This document shows, one piece after another, positions 11,601 to 22,809 of a stretch of 64,000 nucleotides of DNA. This DNA comes from Calycina herbarum. Lineage: Eukaryota; Ascomycota; Leotiomycetes; Helotiales; Pezizellaceae. The DNA lies in the NCBI GenBank assembly GCA_001414485.1, contig LLEY01000093.1:124001-188000 (forward strand). Direction: 5' to 3'. The translations under genes and the position numbers were made by a program. Position 1 is the stretch's first letter. Each line of letters begins with the position of its first letter. The notes under the pieces were generated by a model. The model did not search any database. It was given only the letters and a program-made list of their open reading frames with translations, and was not told where the DNA came from.

Positions 11601-12909
11601 GGACACACGTCGAAGCCTGGCACTGGCGGTCCTCGGTGAGGCTGGACTCCGTCTGGGAGTCAATTCACCTCTGAAGCCGGAAATATTCATCTCTCAGTTT
11701 TCTACACAGTCTGAGAAGATCCCTCTTGCTGCGGCAATTGCTCTTGGGCGTGCAGGTGCTGGTAACGTCTCTGTTTATTTGCCCAAAATCATTTCAGGAA
11801 TGAAGATGGGTGGCAATGCTCAGTATTTATTGTTACATTCCATCAAGGAAATCCTTCAGCAAGCCAGTAACAACTCTGCCGTCATCAAGAATTATACAAA
11901 CACGATTTGGGATCAACTCCTCAGTGCTTCGCAAGCCGAGGACAACAAGGCCGTGGGTGCTGAGTGCATTGGAAGACTTGCGCTCATTGACCCCAAGACG
12001 TATATTCCACAATTACAGGTATGAATCTGTAATGTCAAATTAACCATCCTCGCAGCTAACATGTGTTCCAGGCTTATCTCAATGACCCAACTCCATCAGT
12101 TCGTGCCATGGTCATCCAAGCCATCCGTTATACCCTTCCAGATAGCGATGAGGAATTTGATAATGTACTTAAGACTACATTGCTAGATATGGTAATCGCT
12201 ATGTTGGGAGACCAGGATCTTGAAAATAAACGTCTGGCACTTACCACTCTCAACTCTGCAGCCCACAACAAGCAAGATCTCATCATCCCGAACCTGGGAA
12301 TTTTGCTTCCACTTGTCATGGAGGAATCTGTAATCAAACTAGAACTGATTCGGGTGGTTACAATGGGACCTTTCAAACACAAGATAGATGATGGTTTGGA
12401 GATCCGAAAGGTAGTGTTTCCTCTTTCCCCCGCTACTTTTGACTTGCTAACATTTGATTTAGAGCGCCTACGAGACACTCTACTCCTTGATGGAGATCGC
12501 ATTCTCACGAATCAACATCTTGGATTTTTACGATCGGGTCATTGCAGGTCTTAAGGATGAGCACGATATTCGTGCCCTTTGCAACCTGATGCTCACCAAA
12601 CTCGTTGTTTTAAACCCAGATGAGACTTCAGGTCGTTTGGACTCCATTGCTGAATGCTTCCGTGCGGTTTTGTCGACCAAGCTGAAGGACAATGCCGTTA
12701 AACAGGAATTTGAGAAGCAGCAGGAGGCTACCAAGGGTGTCTTGAGAGTATCACTCACATTGCACGACGCGATTCCAGCAGCAAGCATGGGTATGGGTGC
12801 TGCAGCTAGTCAACACCAAACCTGGAGAAATTACTGGGAATGGGTAGAAAAGGATTTTGAGTCCCAGTTGAGAGCTCTGAGAGAGGAGAACAAGGAAATC
12901 GCAGGTTGA
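8649..12909 (+). CDS. CAND1/TIP120, cullin-associated NEDD8-dissociated protein
   Basis: Four exons (8649-8887, 8943-12018, 12072-12410, 12463-12909) encode 1366 aa, close to other fungal CAND1 proteins and somewhat longer than the human 1230. It is a HEAT-repeat solenoid throughout, with an acidic loop at about residues 375-420 (runs of Asp, GGTQEDEADD) that is typical of the family, and the TIP120 C-terminal domain including YETLYSLMEIAFSRIN. CAND1 wraps around unneddylated cullins and exchanges F-box substrate receptors on SCF ligases in nucleus and cytosol. All three introns keep phase: intron 1 is phase 2 (IK-C-LGPLVTK), introns 2 and 3 are phase 0 (QLQ-AYLND and EIRK-SAYE). No abnormal residues were noticed. 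Identification rests on overall architecture and length. Confidence 0.92.
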
Positions 12910-13681
12910 ACCCCGTGAAAATATGAACGACAAAATTGGTTTATTATGACGATACGAGTGGATGAACCCTGATACATAGCTTGCGTTGCATGAAGCGATA
13001 TGTGAGCTTTCTGAGCGCCTCTAGAAGTAGAAAAAATGTCACAAGGAAATAATTAAATAAAATGTCAATTTTGAGTGACTTAAAAATAAGTCTACATAGT
13101 TGACCTCGGAAGTTTTCATGCTTCAACTAGGCCAAACAAGTATTTGTTAATTGAGATGGGACCGCAGTCCTAATTCCTTCCTCGGTTTCTTTGAATTGTT
13201 ACCCCTGTCTTCATGCACCGGTTTCCTTAGAGTATAGAAGAAAGGTGTTTGGTAATGAAAGGGTGATTGATCTTGGCACGAAAGAAAAAATCCTTAAGCA
13301 GATGAACATTGAAGGTTCGTAATGCTCTACACACAAATGCCTTTGCTTGAAGAAAAGAAATAGAAACGAACATGTGTCACGTAAATCCTGTAGGCAGTTA
13401 CTTGAAGCGCAGATTATGAGGGCCTCGATCTAGAGAACGAGTCCCGACAGTGGATGTCTTCTTCGATACTGCCGCAGTCTAGCATGGCCGGCGTAGCAAT
13501 GCTGTAAATATTTTGTACAGCTGATATAGTAAACCTGTTTGAACGCCATCCCAAATGCATACCGAGGGTATTTTACAAACTCAATATCCGGACCTGAAAG
13601 AAAAAAGTCAGCAAAGTTTGGAGCAACGACAGAGAAGCAGCCTTTACCTCTATACCGGTACATATCAATTACATTTCTCGT
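12910..13681. other. 3' region between CAND1 and MRPL27, with a candidate small ORF
   Basis: Convergent 3' ends. Most is AT-rich without features. On the minus strand a 77-codon frame at 13663-13430 starts 18 nt after the MRPL27 stop. It contains a possible 50-nt intron (donor GTAAAG after MYRYR, acceptor TTTCAG) whose removal gives MYRYRGPDIEFVKYPRYAF, a plausible protein start. It may be a second cistron or chance; it is not called as a gene. Confidence 0.35.
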
Positions 13682-14064
13682 TCAAGTTTCTGCATTCTCC
13701 TCCTTCCACTTCTGGATATATCGCTCTCCGCTAAATCCTCCCTTGGGATCTCCGTCGAAGCGTCCTCTTGGTGAAGTGATTTTCCTCGTTACGAATGGTG
13801 TGAGCTGTCCTCCATCAGCCAGTGGCCCAGCGACAGCAGCATACTCGAGCTACGCAAGCGTCAATTGAGATGGCATACCTTGAAATCCTTCAAGTCTGGC
13901 ACAACATATGTCCTGACTTTGTCCCAATCGATGATAAAGCCTCCATGCTTCGTGTGCGAACCAGTCGAACCTGTTCCCGTTCCCTTGTAGTATCCCTTGT
14001 TGGTTTTCTTCGTGTTCAGCGCCAGGCGAGTGAGCTTCCTGGCGAGGGGTTGTGTTGGCTTCAT
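13682..14064 (-). CDS. MRPL27: Mitochondrial large-subunit ribosomal protein mL41 (MRPL27)
   Basis: Two exons (14064-13879, 13804-13682) encode 102 aa. The protein starts MKPTQPLARKLTRLALNTKK and contains KGYYKGTGTGSTG and KHGGFIIDWDKVRTYVVPDL, the signature of the mL41/MRPL27 family, then LTPFVTRKITSPRG after the intron and a C-terminal GDPKGGFSGERYIQKWKEE. It is a structural protein of the mitochondrial 54S subunit. The basic N-terminus can serve as the targeting signal. The intron is phase 0, GTATGC to GACAG. It is divergent from UTP14, with 209 bp between the two start codons. The start was chosen because upstream in-frame sequence overlaps the UTP14 leader and lacks family character. Confidence 0.92.
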
Positions 14065-14273
14065 CGTGTCGTCTACTAAGGTAAAGAATGGAGATTGAAG
14101 CTTCTGACGAGAAAATAGCTTGGAGAAATGGGGCGCTAAGGGATTGGCGCTAGTGGGCGCTTGGTCCGTGCCGCCTTGAAAAATGTTTATCGAGGCGAGC
14201 GATAACGAAATTTTTGATAAAGCTTCCTCCCACCAGAAGAAAGCGTGCTTTTTTTTTTTTCGACAACGCAAAG
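14065..14273. promoter_or_regulatory. Compact bidirectional promoter of MRPL27 and UTP14
   Basis: Only 209 bp separate the two divergent start codons, so both promoters must overlap here. A run of T (about 14250-14261) lies just upstream of the UTP14 ATG. No TATA box is evident. Joint control of a mitochondrial ribosomal protein and a cytosolic ribosome-assembly factor is plausible but inferred. Confidence 0.6.
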
Positions 14274-17197
14274 ATGGCAGGACGACAAGCACATGGGCGT
14301 GCGCCGGACAAGAAACCGAAGCCAAAGAAGAATGATTCGAAAAAGCGGACTCTAGACGCCTTTGCAATCGCATCCCACCAGACATCCGATGATGTCAAAA
14401 TCCGAAAACATCGACTTGGTGCACAAGAAGGCGGAAATCGACCCGGGAAACGTCGTAGAGATGAGGATGGGGATGGAGATGAGGACGAGGAGGAATCCAA
14501 TATAAAGAAAAAGCGAAAGGGTCCTGCGAAAGGTCGATTCGATGAATTGGATGTAGATGCTGGGAGCGACAGTGAGGGAAATGAATGGAAGATGGGAGAG
14601 GTGGATTCAGATGATGATAGTGACTTGGACAGTGACGAGGCTTTTGGGGAAAGCGATGAGGAACGATTCAATGGGTATGCATTCTCGGGCAGTACCAACA
14701 AGAAAGACAAGAAGAAGAAATCGAAATCCCGCAACAAAGATGTCAATCTTGACGAAAACGAGGAGGAAGACTCTGATTCGGAACTGGAAGAGGGTGATTT
14801 GGGTGAAGATGCAGTTGATCTTGCGGACATGCTGGATACCTCGGAAGATGAAGAGGAAGTTCAAAAGAAACCCAAAAGGAGGCAAGCTGAGAGCTCGGGA
14901 TCTGAGGACGACGACGAGAGTGACGATGAATCTTCTGCGTCTTCTGCAGACGACGGTGACGAAGATACCTCCGACCCTACCAAAATTGCAGCTTTGCAAC
15001 GTTTGATCGCAAATTTACCACAAGTAGACGAAACCAGCAAGGCACCAGCAAAGCAGCGCAGCGATGGTGCTAGCGAGTATAACACCCCTTCAGAATTCGG
15101 TCTCACCTCAAAAAATAAACTCACTTTGGAAGATTTGGGATTAGCTGGGATTAGTGATCCACTGATCAAGAAGTCACTGAAATTTGTTGAGTCAAACTCA
15201 AGCAAAAAGAAGACATCTTCGGCGAAGCTCGAAGTACCGTTGGCTAGGCGCCGGCAAGACCGATTAGATCGCAGTTCCGCATACGACCAGACCAAGGAAA
15301 CCCTGGATAGATGGACGGACACTGTTAAGAACAATCGCAGGGCCGACCATTTGATGTTCCCACTTATAGACCACGCAACCGCATCAGCACAATCCAACAA
15401 ACAACTCTTTCCAACAAATCAAACCAAACCTTTCAACGAATTGGAAGCTACTATTCAGAGCATTCTCGAAGAAAGTGGTTTAGCAACCACAAATGGTAAA
15501 GACGACGAGGACCAAATCCGTGAATATGAGGAGCTAGAGACCAAGAAAATGTCAATTGAAGAGGTCAAGTCACGTAGAGACCAACTCCGAATGGCCAGAG
15601 ACCTTCTTTTCCGCGAAGAAGCAAAGTCGAAGCGCATCAAGAAAATAAAGAGCAAGTCATACCGTAAAGTCCATCGAAAACAGCGAGAGAAGGAGGAGCG
15701 TCTCAATCAGGGAGCACTTGAAGAGGGCGGTTATGTACCTTCTGAGGATGAGCTTGAAGCTCAAGACCGCAGAAGAGCCACTGAGCGAATGGGTGCCAAG
15801 CACCGAGGTAGCAAGTGGGCTAAAGCTACAAAGGAAACTGGTCGAGCTGCTTGGGATGAAGACGCAAGATCCGGTATCACTGAAATGGCACGAAGGGATG
15901 AAGAGCTGAGGAAGAGGGTAGAAGGGAGAGCTGTTAGAAAGGAATTCGACGATGGATCTGAAGGTTCTTTCAGTGAGTCCGAGAGTAATGATTCAGAAGC
16001 AGACGATGCGCGAGCTCTACGGCAATTGAACAAACTCGGAAACTCGGATCTTATTGATGAGTCGGCACCGGGTGGGAAATTAGCAAACATGAAGTTCATG
16101 CGCAAGGCAGAGGAGGCACGAAAGAAGGGCAATGATGATATGGTTGAAGACATGAGACGAGAACTTGCCGGTGAGGGATCAGAGGAAGAGGAAGAGAGGG
16201 GAGATATTGGACGGCGGGTTTTTGGCCCTGGAAGCAACAAAACTCTGGCGAAACCAGCACCATCAAAGGCGAATGAATTTGAGGAGCCAGAGGGATCCGA
16301 TAATGAAGACGAATTGAATCTTGACACTATGAACATCGATGAAAGCTCAAGAGTCGCCACAATTCAACTAAAAGAAAAGAAACCCAAGGGCATCTTGAAA
16401 ACTACAGCACCGCCAAAACAGAAGCCTCAATCAGCTGACTTGGAAGGGGGTGCTTGGTCGAAAGTTCCTCTAAAAAAAGCGACTGGGATAAGCGATGCGG
16501 AAGCCAAGAGACGTCGACACAAGAAGAATGATGCCGTGGAAGTCGAAGAGCTTGATCTTTCGGCGGCAGCTATGATAGCTACCCAGCCAAAACCAAAGAA
16601 AGTGGCCAAGAAGTCAACCACGTTTGATATGGATGTGGACTCTGATGATAGCGATGAAGGAAACACTGTTCAACTTCCATTCGCGATCCGAGATCAAGAC
16701 TTGATCAAGCGAGCATTTGCAGGCGCTGATGTTGTGGGAGAGTTTGAGGCAGAAAAGAACCAGACTATCGAAGACGAGGAAGATAAGGTTGTTGATAATA
16801 CACTTCCAGGTTGGGGAAGCTGGACTGGTGATGGAGTAAGTAAAAGGGAAAAGGCACGAAACAAGGGTAGATTCTTGACTAAGGTGGAGGGCGTAAAGGC
16901 CGCGAACCGCAAAGATTCAAAGCTGGAACGCGTAATAATTAACGAGAAACGTGTCAAGAAGGTAAGTCGTTTGTACGCAGTACTTGCATTATTAGAAGCT
17001 AACAGTCTATCTAGAATGGCAAATATCTCGCAACCAGCTTGCCTCATACCTTCGAGAACCGCCAACAATACGAGAGGTCTCTTCGAATGCCAGTTGGGCC
17101 AGAATGGGCTACAAAAGAAACTTTGCAAGCAGCAACGAAGCCCAGGATTTTGCTCAAACAGGGCATTATTGCACCGATGTCAAAACCACTTATGTAA
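14274..17197 (+). CDS. UTP14: Utp14, U3 snoRNP component of the small-subunit processome
   Basis: Two exons (14274-16961, 17015-17197) encode 956 aa, near the usual fungal size of about 900-950. The N-terminal 270 residues are Lys/Asp/Glu-rich and disordered. The conserved Utp14 region follows (LEVPLARRRQDRLDRSSAYD, then IKKIKSKSYRKVHRK, a family hallmark). The C-terminus has GWGSWTG near residue 846 and RFLTKVEGVKAANRKD. Exon 2 supplies FENRQQYERSLRMPVGPEW, the conserved Utp14 tail, confirming the intron (GTAAGT, GCTAAC branch, TCTAG). Utp14 acts in the nucleolus in 18S rRNA maturation and activates the helicase Dhr1. The start is MAGRQAHG at 14274 rather than an in-frame ATG 60 nt upstream, since the upstream residues are encoded by the T run. 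Confidence 0.95.
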
Positions 17198-19038
17198 ATT
17201 TTGGAAAAATAATATCTCGAGACAATCCTCACAACATTTTCCCGGTCCTTTTTGATTCATTGCCAGTCGGGACATCACAAGGTATGGCCCTCACAGAAGC
17301 TATAACTCTCGGATATTGTGTGACATATTCCCATGCGATATTCCAAGAGTCCCACGGGCTTGGGTCCGGCGAATTACCCCGCAATCTATTGCCAGGGGAC
17401 ACAAAATGTTGTGTTCACATGATGCGAGTCATCACCAGCTTTTATTTTAGCATGTCATTAAAAGGCACAACAGGATAAGATCTCCGATAACCCTCGGGCG
17501 TATTCTATTACTGTTGAAATACCCCGAAGGTCTTTGCATTGGAGCTGCGGATGTTAATATCATTAACCAAGCCAGGTTACTATGACAATGATACATCCTC
17601 AACCATGTGTAACTTTTCAATTAGGAAGGACCTGAACAGTTTCTAGATCATACAAACTAGCGACTCGGTCGATACGCTCCATCAGCAGACATGTGTATCT
17701 TGGTACTGAACGGGTAGCCGCAATTGTGATCTTGTTCTAACTGACCGAAAACCTACACCGCTACTACATTGTTGCTACCTATCTGTTCAGATCCAATGAG
17801 CTTCCCGCATTACTTTACCTTAATTTGAATCTGTTCAATCTGTTTCCAGTACCTCAAGTAAGATCGTTGCTTTCCCCTACTAACTTCACCGTTCGCGATT
17901 TTAAGAGCGTCTAATTGAGCTATACCATATTCTACGCTGATGCACCTGAAATTCCTAGACTTCATCACATCAACGCTCTTCTATCTAAGAAAACGTGTTG
18001 TGTTGTTTTGCGTATTCTTCGGCTCGCCACGCTAGGTCTTGTTTCTGTCATATCAGCTTGCGCTCCAAAAATCTGTCACCCGTGGCTAAAACATGATCTA
18101 GGCAATGACGCGTGGTCCAAGACCAAGTCCCCCGGCCGGTTCTCCTTGCTTATGAGAAGTCTCTATCCAACGTGGCATCTCTCCTATGCGGTAGAAGTTT
18201 CGAATTCTCCATCTACATAATTTCAAAGCTCGTTCAGCTAGATCTAGTCCGCTTTATTGCCAGACTTTGTTCTGTTGTTGCTGCGGTAGCTAGTTGACTG
18301 CATTCTATCACACGCTTAGCGAGTATTTTTCTTCTGAATGTCTTGCGGTTAGCCTATTGTTAAGGCTCAATGCCTTGTTCTTATTGTGTTTAAGTGTTTT
18401 GGAGGTAGTTTGAATCACCGCCACAAATAATGTCTCAGACAAGCCTTCCACGGCTCCCCGAACTGCATTCCATGATCTCGTGGCAATTGTTTTGGCAAGC
18501 ATTCTACTGTGGGATTCTTCACGCTACAAAACTTTACTTGTAAGCACATTTTTGTAGCTGGAGATGATTGCGATCACAATTCTGTAATTTCGGTGTCATC
18601 ACTCTACGGCTCCGGTACTTCAAGCTGCTTCGGCATGTTTAGCCTCGCGAGTGACTTCTATGTATGCTATTACGACACGTCTCCTGTCTACATGTCTGTG
18701 ACTTGAGGGTCATACCATTCTTAGTTCTGTTGTCATTCGGACATTCCCTTCTCTATCGAATTTCTTACAATACTCCGAGGTATTCGCAGAGCCAGTGGGA
18801 TTCATAACATTTCGTCACACGACTGTTATGCCTCGATAAATATTATATCTTCATCATGAGCTCTCATCTATGTATTTCTTTCCGTTTTAGTGAATCGAGT
18901 CATCACCAGTGGTGAATCAGCAGCAATTTCAAGTAATTTATATCTATATTATAGCTTCTCCTCGGCTTTATTCCTTTACAAACTTCAACCTTCTTCAATC
19001 ATTCAACATACCAAGGTGCAATATCATAGTTTGCAACC
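17198..19038. other. 1.8-kb intergenic region upstream of the glucanase gene
   Basis: No convincing coding frame on either strand. It contains the UTP14 3' end and presumably a long promoter and leader for the secreted glucanase. No repeats or RNA genes were recognised. Confidence 0.5.
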
Positions 19039-22028
19039 ATGAAGGCATCCTTCTTCCTTTCTCTTTTACATACCTTTGCGGTGTGTGCCATTCCTTTTCC
19101 ACAGGCATCTGGGCCAAACGATGGCCACGAATTCTTCGCACCGATATCTGGCTTCGTACCTTCTACCAGCTTTGTGGCTCCTAGTGTTCCAGTTACAACA
19201 GTCCCGACATCTTTGGGAACTGTTAAAATCCTTCCCGAACCCACTCAAGCACCAGCTACTCAAGGAATCATCGTTACTCAACTTGATCCCGCTGGTATTC
19301 ACACAAATGACCCGTTGTTGAGTACTTCGATTCCGTCACCTACAACCAAACTTGATGGTGGACAACCAACTGCAGTTCCTGGCCCAAAGCCACACCAAGC
19401 ACTTGCGGACAACATCTTCCAGCCTATTTCTACGGACCCTCCACCGGGAAATATCCCTCAACGTCCTGACCATCCTGCTCCTCGTCTGAATGTCTTGCCT
19501 TCTCAGCAGGGCCCAATTGGGACCAACAAGTTCTGGCAAAACTTCTTATTAGGCAGTCAGGCTTCTGGAGCATGGACGCATCCGTATTCTCTGTAAGAGT
19601 GAACACCCTTTGATTACTTTCATCCTTCTTTTATACCGACCTTCTTACTACACTACCACTAGATAACATGCTATAACCCAGCGCTTGATCGTATTCAATC
19701 CCACAAACATTTTCAATTGAAACTCCTCATACTCCTCTTATTTATCATATATTCAATTGGTAAAGGTTTCAAAGCTGACCGTCTCAACCCAGAACATGGG
19801 CCAAAGGCAAAGGAGCAACTAGCAGTTGGGGTATGTCAATCCAACATCTCGAAGACAACCAAAAAGTCTTCGGGCCAGAAGGTGCAAACCCAGCCCGCTT
19901 CTTCGTCAACCCCATCGGTATCCAATCGATTGTACTCTCAGCTCTAGAGCTTGGTGCAGACACAATTCTGACCACCGAAAGACTCACTGCATTCTCAGCT
20001 CATGTTAGCTTGCACGCGAAATCCGGTGATCGTCCACTCATCCAGTTACCAATCGTTCAAGGAATGGGGTTCGTTACAGCTGGCTGTAATGCAGTTACTC
20101 CCATTCTCCAATCGGGTGTACTCTTCCGTTCGATCAACAAGGCCTCGGAGAATCCAAAACCTGGGGTAATGAAATTCACTATTGAGCTTGAGGACAACAG
20201 AAAGTGGTTACTATACGCATAGTCTCCCAAAGGTGATAATTTGGACTTCACGGTAGTGAACAATGGTTTGATCCAGGCTACCTCGAACTTCGATGGTGTC
20301 TTTCAATTCGCCAAAGACCCAGGAAACGGCGAGGCGCTTTACGATGCTGCCTCCGGAGCCTGGCCCATCAGCGTTGATCTTTCTGGAACTGCTGATGGTG
20401 CGGTTGGTTCTTATACCTTTACTTTCAACAAAGAAGGGTACATTCCTGACCCACCAACACTTCTCATGTACGCTCTACCACATCATGTTGCTTCCTTCTC
20501 TGAAGGCACTCGAGCAAATGTCAAAGATCTGCTACTTGACACCACTACCAAAGGGAAAGCCACTGCTGTTGTCGCTGATTCTTGGACCATGTCTGAGAGT
20601 TTACCTACAACAATGGGTATTGCACCCTGGGACCCAGATTCTGGACAGAAGAAGGCACTATCGGGTGACGCGAAGAGAATCATTCATGCGTTTGCGGAAA
20701 AGGAAATCTCGGAGGATATGGATACACAGAGTAATTTAAATTCCATGTACTACAGTGGAAAGGTAAGCAAGTTTTCTTCTGATAATACCCAACCCCTTAT
20801 CATTCACGCCGAAACCTCCCCCTTCCCTCAAATCCCCACTCTCGCTTAACGCGATTTCTAACTCTCTCAAGGCACTCGCAAAATTCGCCCAAATCGTCTA
20901 TGTACTCAACGAAATGCTCGATGATAAGGGTCTAGCTCAATCGGGCTTAGATAAGCTCAAAGCAGCATTCGCAGTCTTCATCGAGAACCGCCAACAATAC
21001 CCATTAGTTTACGAAACCGCCTGGAGCGGTTTAGTTTCTACCGCTTCGTATGTGACAGGCGACGCCGGCGCCGATTTTGGAAACACCTTCTACAACGATC
21101 ATCATTTCCATTATGGTTATTTCATTTATGCTGCTGCGATCATTGGACATGGTAAGAATCACCAGCTGCTAAAACTAAACCTGGAAAGCTAACAGCTATG
21201 ATTTAGTCGACCCTTCATGGATTGATCCCAACAAGGCATACATTAATGCTTTGGCCCGAGATGTTGCAAACCCTTCTCCGTTGGATACATTCTTCCCACA
21301 GCACCGAAACTTCGATTGGTACCACGGTCACTCCTTCGCTCATGGTAAGTTCCCAGTAAAACAGTCTTCATTTCCCCCATCCCGCCTTTCATTAAACTCC
21401 ATTCTATCCTCTCTCTGCTCTCAAGTCCAATCCTCGTTCGAAAAGAAAATGAACCAGGCTAACTGCCACAGGCCTGTACGAAACCTCCGACGGCCGCGAC
21501 GAAGAGTCCTCCAGCGAAGACATCCTCTCCTCCCTCGCCCTCAAACTCTGGGGCCAAGTAACCGGCTCCACCAACCTCGAAGCCCAAGGAAACCTCCAAC
21601 TCGCTTTAACTTCTCGTGCATTACAAAACTACTTCCTCTACGACTCCTCAAATACCGTCGAGCCTGCGAACTTCATCGGCAACAAGGTATCCGGCATTTT
21701 GTTTGAGAATAAAATCGATCATGTCACGTACTTTGGTGCTAATACAGAGTATATACATGGGATCCATATGATTCCTCTCGTGTCGGCTAGTGCACTGAGT
21801 AGGACGAAAAAGTTTGTTACGGAGGAGTGGGATGCTTTTTTCAGCAATGGGAGAGCTGAGACGACGGAGGGGGGATGGAGAGGTGTTTTGATGGCTAATC
21901 TTGCCTTGGTTAATCCAAAGGCTAGTTGGGATTGGTTTACCAATCCATCTTTTGACGCGGCAGGTCTTGATGGAGGAGCAAGTCAAACCTGGTATGCTGC
22001 AATGGCTGGGGCTTTAGGAGGGATGTAA
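19039..22028 (+). CDS. Secreted GH81 endo-1,3-beta-glucanase with an in-frame TAG
   Basis: Five exons (19039-19592, 19793-20762, 20872-21151, 21207-21344, 21472-22028) encode 832 codons after the start, one of them TAG at 20220-20222. A signal peptide ([17 protein letters not shown]) precedes a Pro/Ser/Thr-rich linker and the GH81 catalytic domain: [75 protein letters not shown] and HGIHMIPL. These enzymes cleave wall 1,3-beta-glucan, for example in septum separation. The TAG lies in the conserved WLLYA-x-SPKGD segment. Either it is a nonsense mutation, or a 57-nt in-frame intron (20166-20222, GTAATG to CATAG) removes it along with residues normally kept in the family, or the message is recoded. 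Everything downstream is intact, so the inactivation is recent or not real. Confidence 0.88.
20166..20222 (+). other. 57-nt in-frame exitron-like segment ending in the TAG
   Basis: Starts GTAATG and ends CATAG; length 57 is a multiple of three and both borders are phase 0. Removal would eliminate the stop but also 18 codons, including KWLLYA, that align with the family. It could be spliced facultatively. No good branch site is seen, only TTACTAT about ten nt before the acceptor. Confidence 0.45.
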
Positions 22029-22809
22029 GGGAGGTGAAGGGTGGAAGTTGAAAGATGAGCTGCAAAGGTTATAATTACGAAAACTATACAACCTGACTAT
22101 GAAGCCGGGCAAAAGAGTCTGGAACAGTCGGGTAGGACGCAGAATAGCGGGGTTTTTGGAGACCAAAGCACTGATTTACACTTGCAAGAAGATGTCATTG
22201 AGGCTTACCTGGTGTGAAGCTCAATAGACCAGATATCATTAAAGTTAAAACCCTAGATAAAAAGACTAGGAAACTCAGCACTGATTCATAGGCAAACTAC
22301 CGCAGTAACCCCACTTGAGATGTCATTGTGACTGAGGAAAAATGAAGGGCAGAGAAGCAGAATTTTGCCTGTACCCACTGTTCAATGTCTTATTAATTAA
22401 AGCCCAACGTACCAGTAGTAACCTCTATTACAAATCCAAATAAAACCAAGAGAAAAGATTCATGCCTCGATCTCGCTGTGTTTTTATTACTATGTACGTA
22501 CGTATCTCATCAGAACCCAAACTATAAACAACGAAAGAAGAAGCGGGGATTCATTCAAAGTTCCTCCAAAGCAACCTAAGTCCACCAGCCAGCCACCTTA
22601 CCACCGAATAGCAAAAGCAAACGCCCACCCACCAATTCCATCATTCATCTCTCTTTTCTCTCCTACAACTACAATGCCGCGTTGGTATTCATCCACCTCC
22701 AAAAAACAAAGAACGCCTTCATTTTCCAGAATGAGAGGGGAATGGAAAAAACGACCGTATTAAAATGTAAAAGTGGTATCAAGAAATCTCCAATGGTCTA
22801 ATACAAAGC
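22029..22809. other. Convergent 3' region between the glucanase and FZO1
   Basis: AT-moderate sequence with no coding frame and no repeats of note; it should contain both polyadenylation regions. Confidence 0.5.

Noticed and set aside
17915..18220. 101-codon frame between UTP14 and the glucanase
   Set aside because: No family character, no splice sites and no conserved motif.
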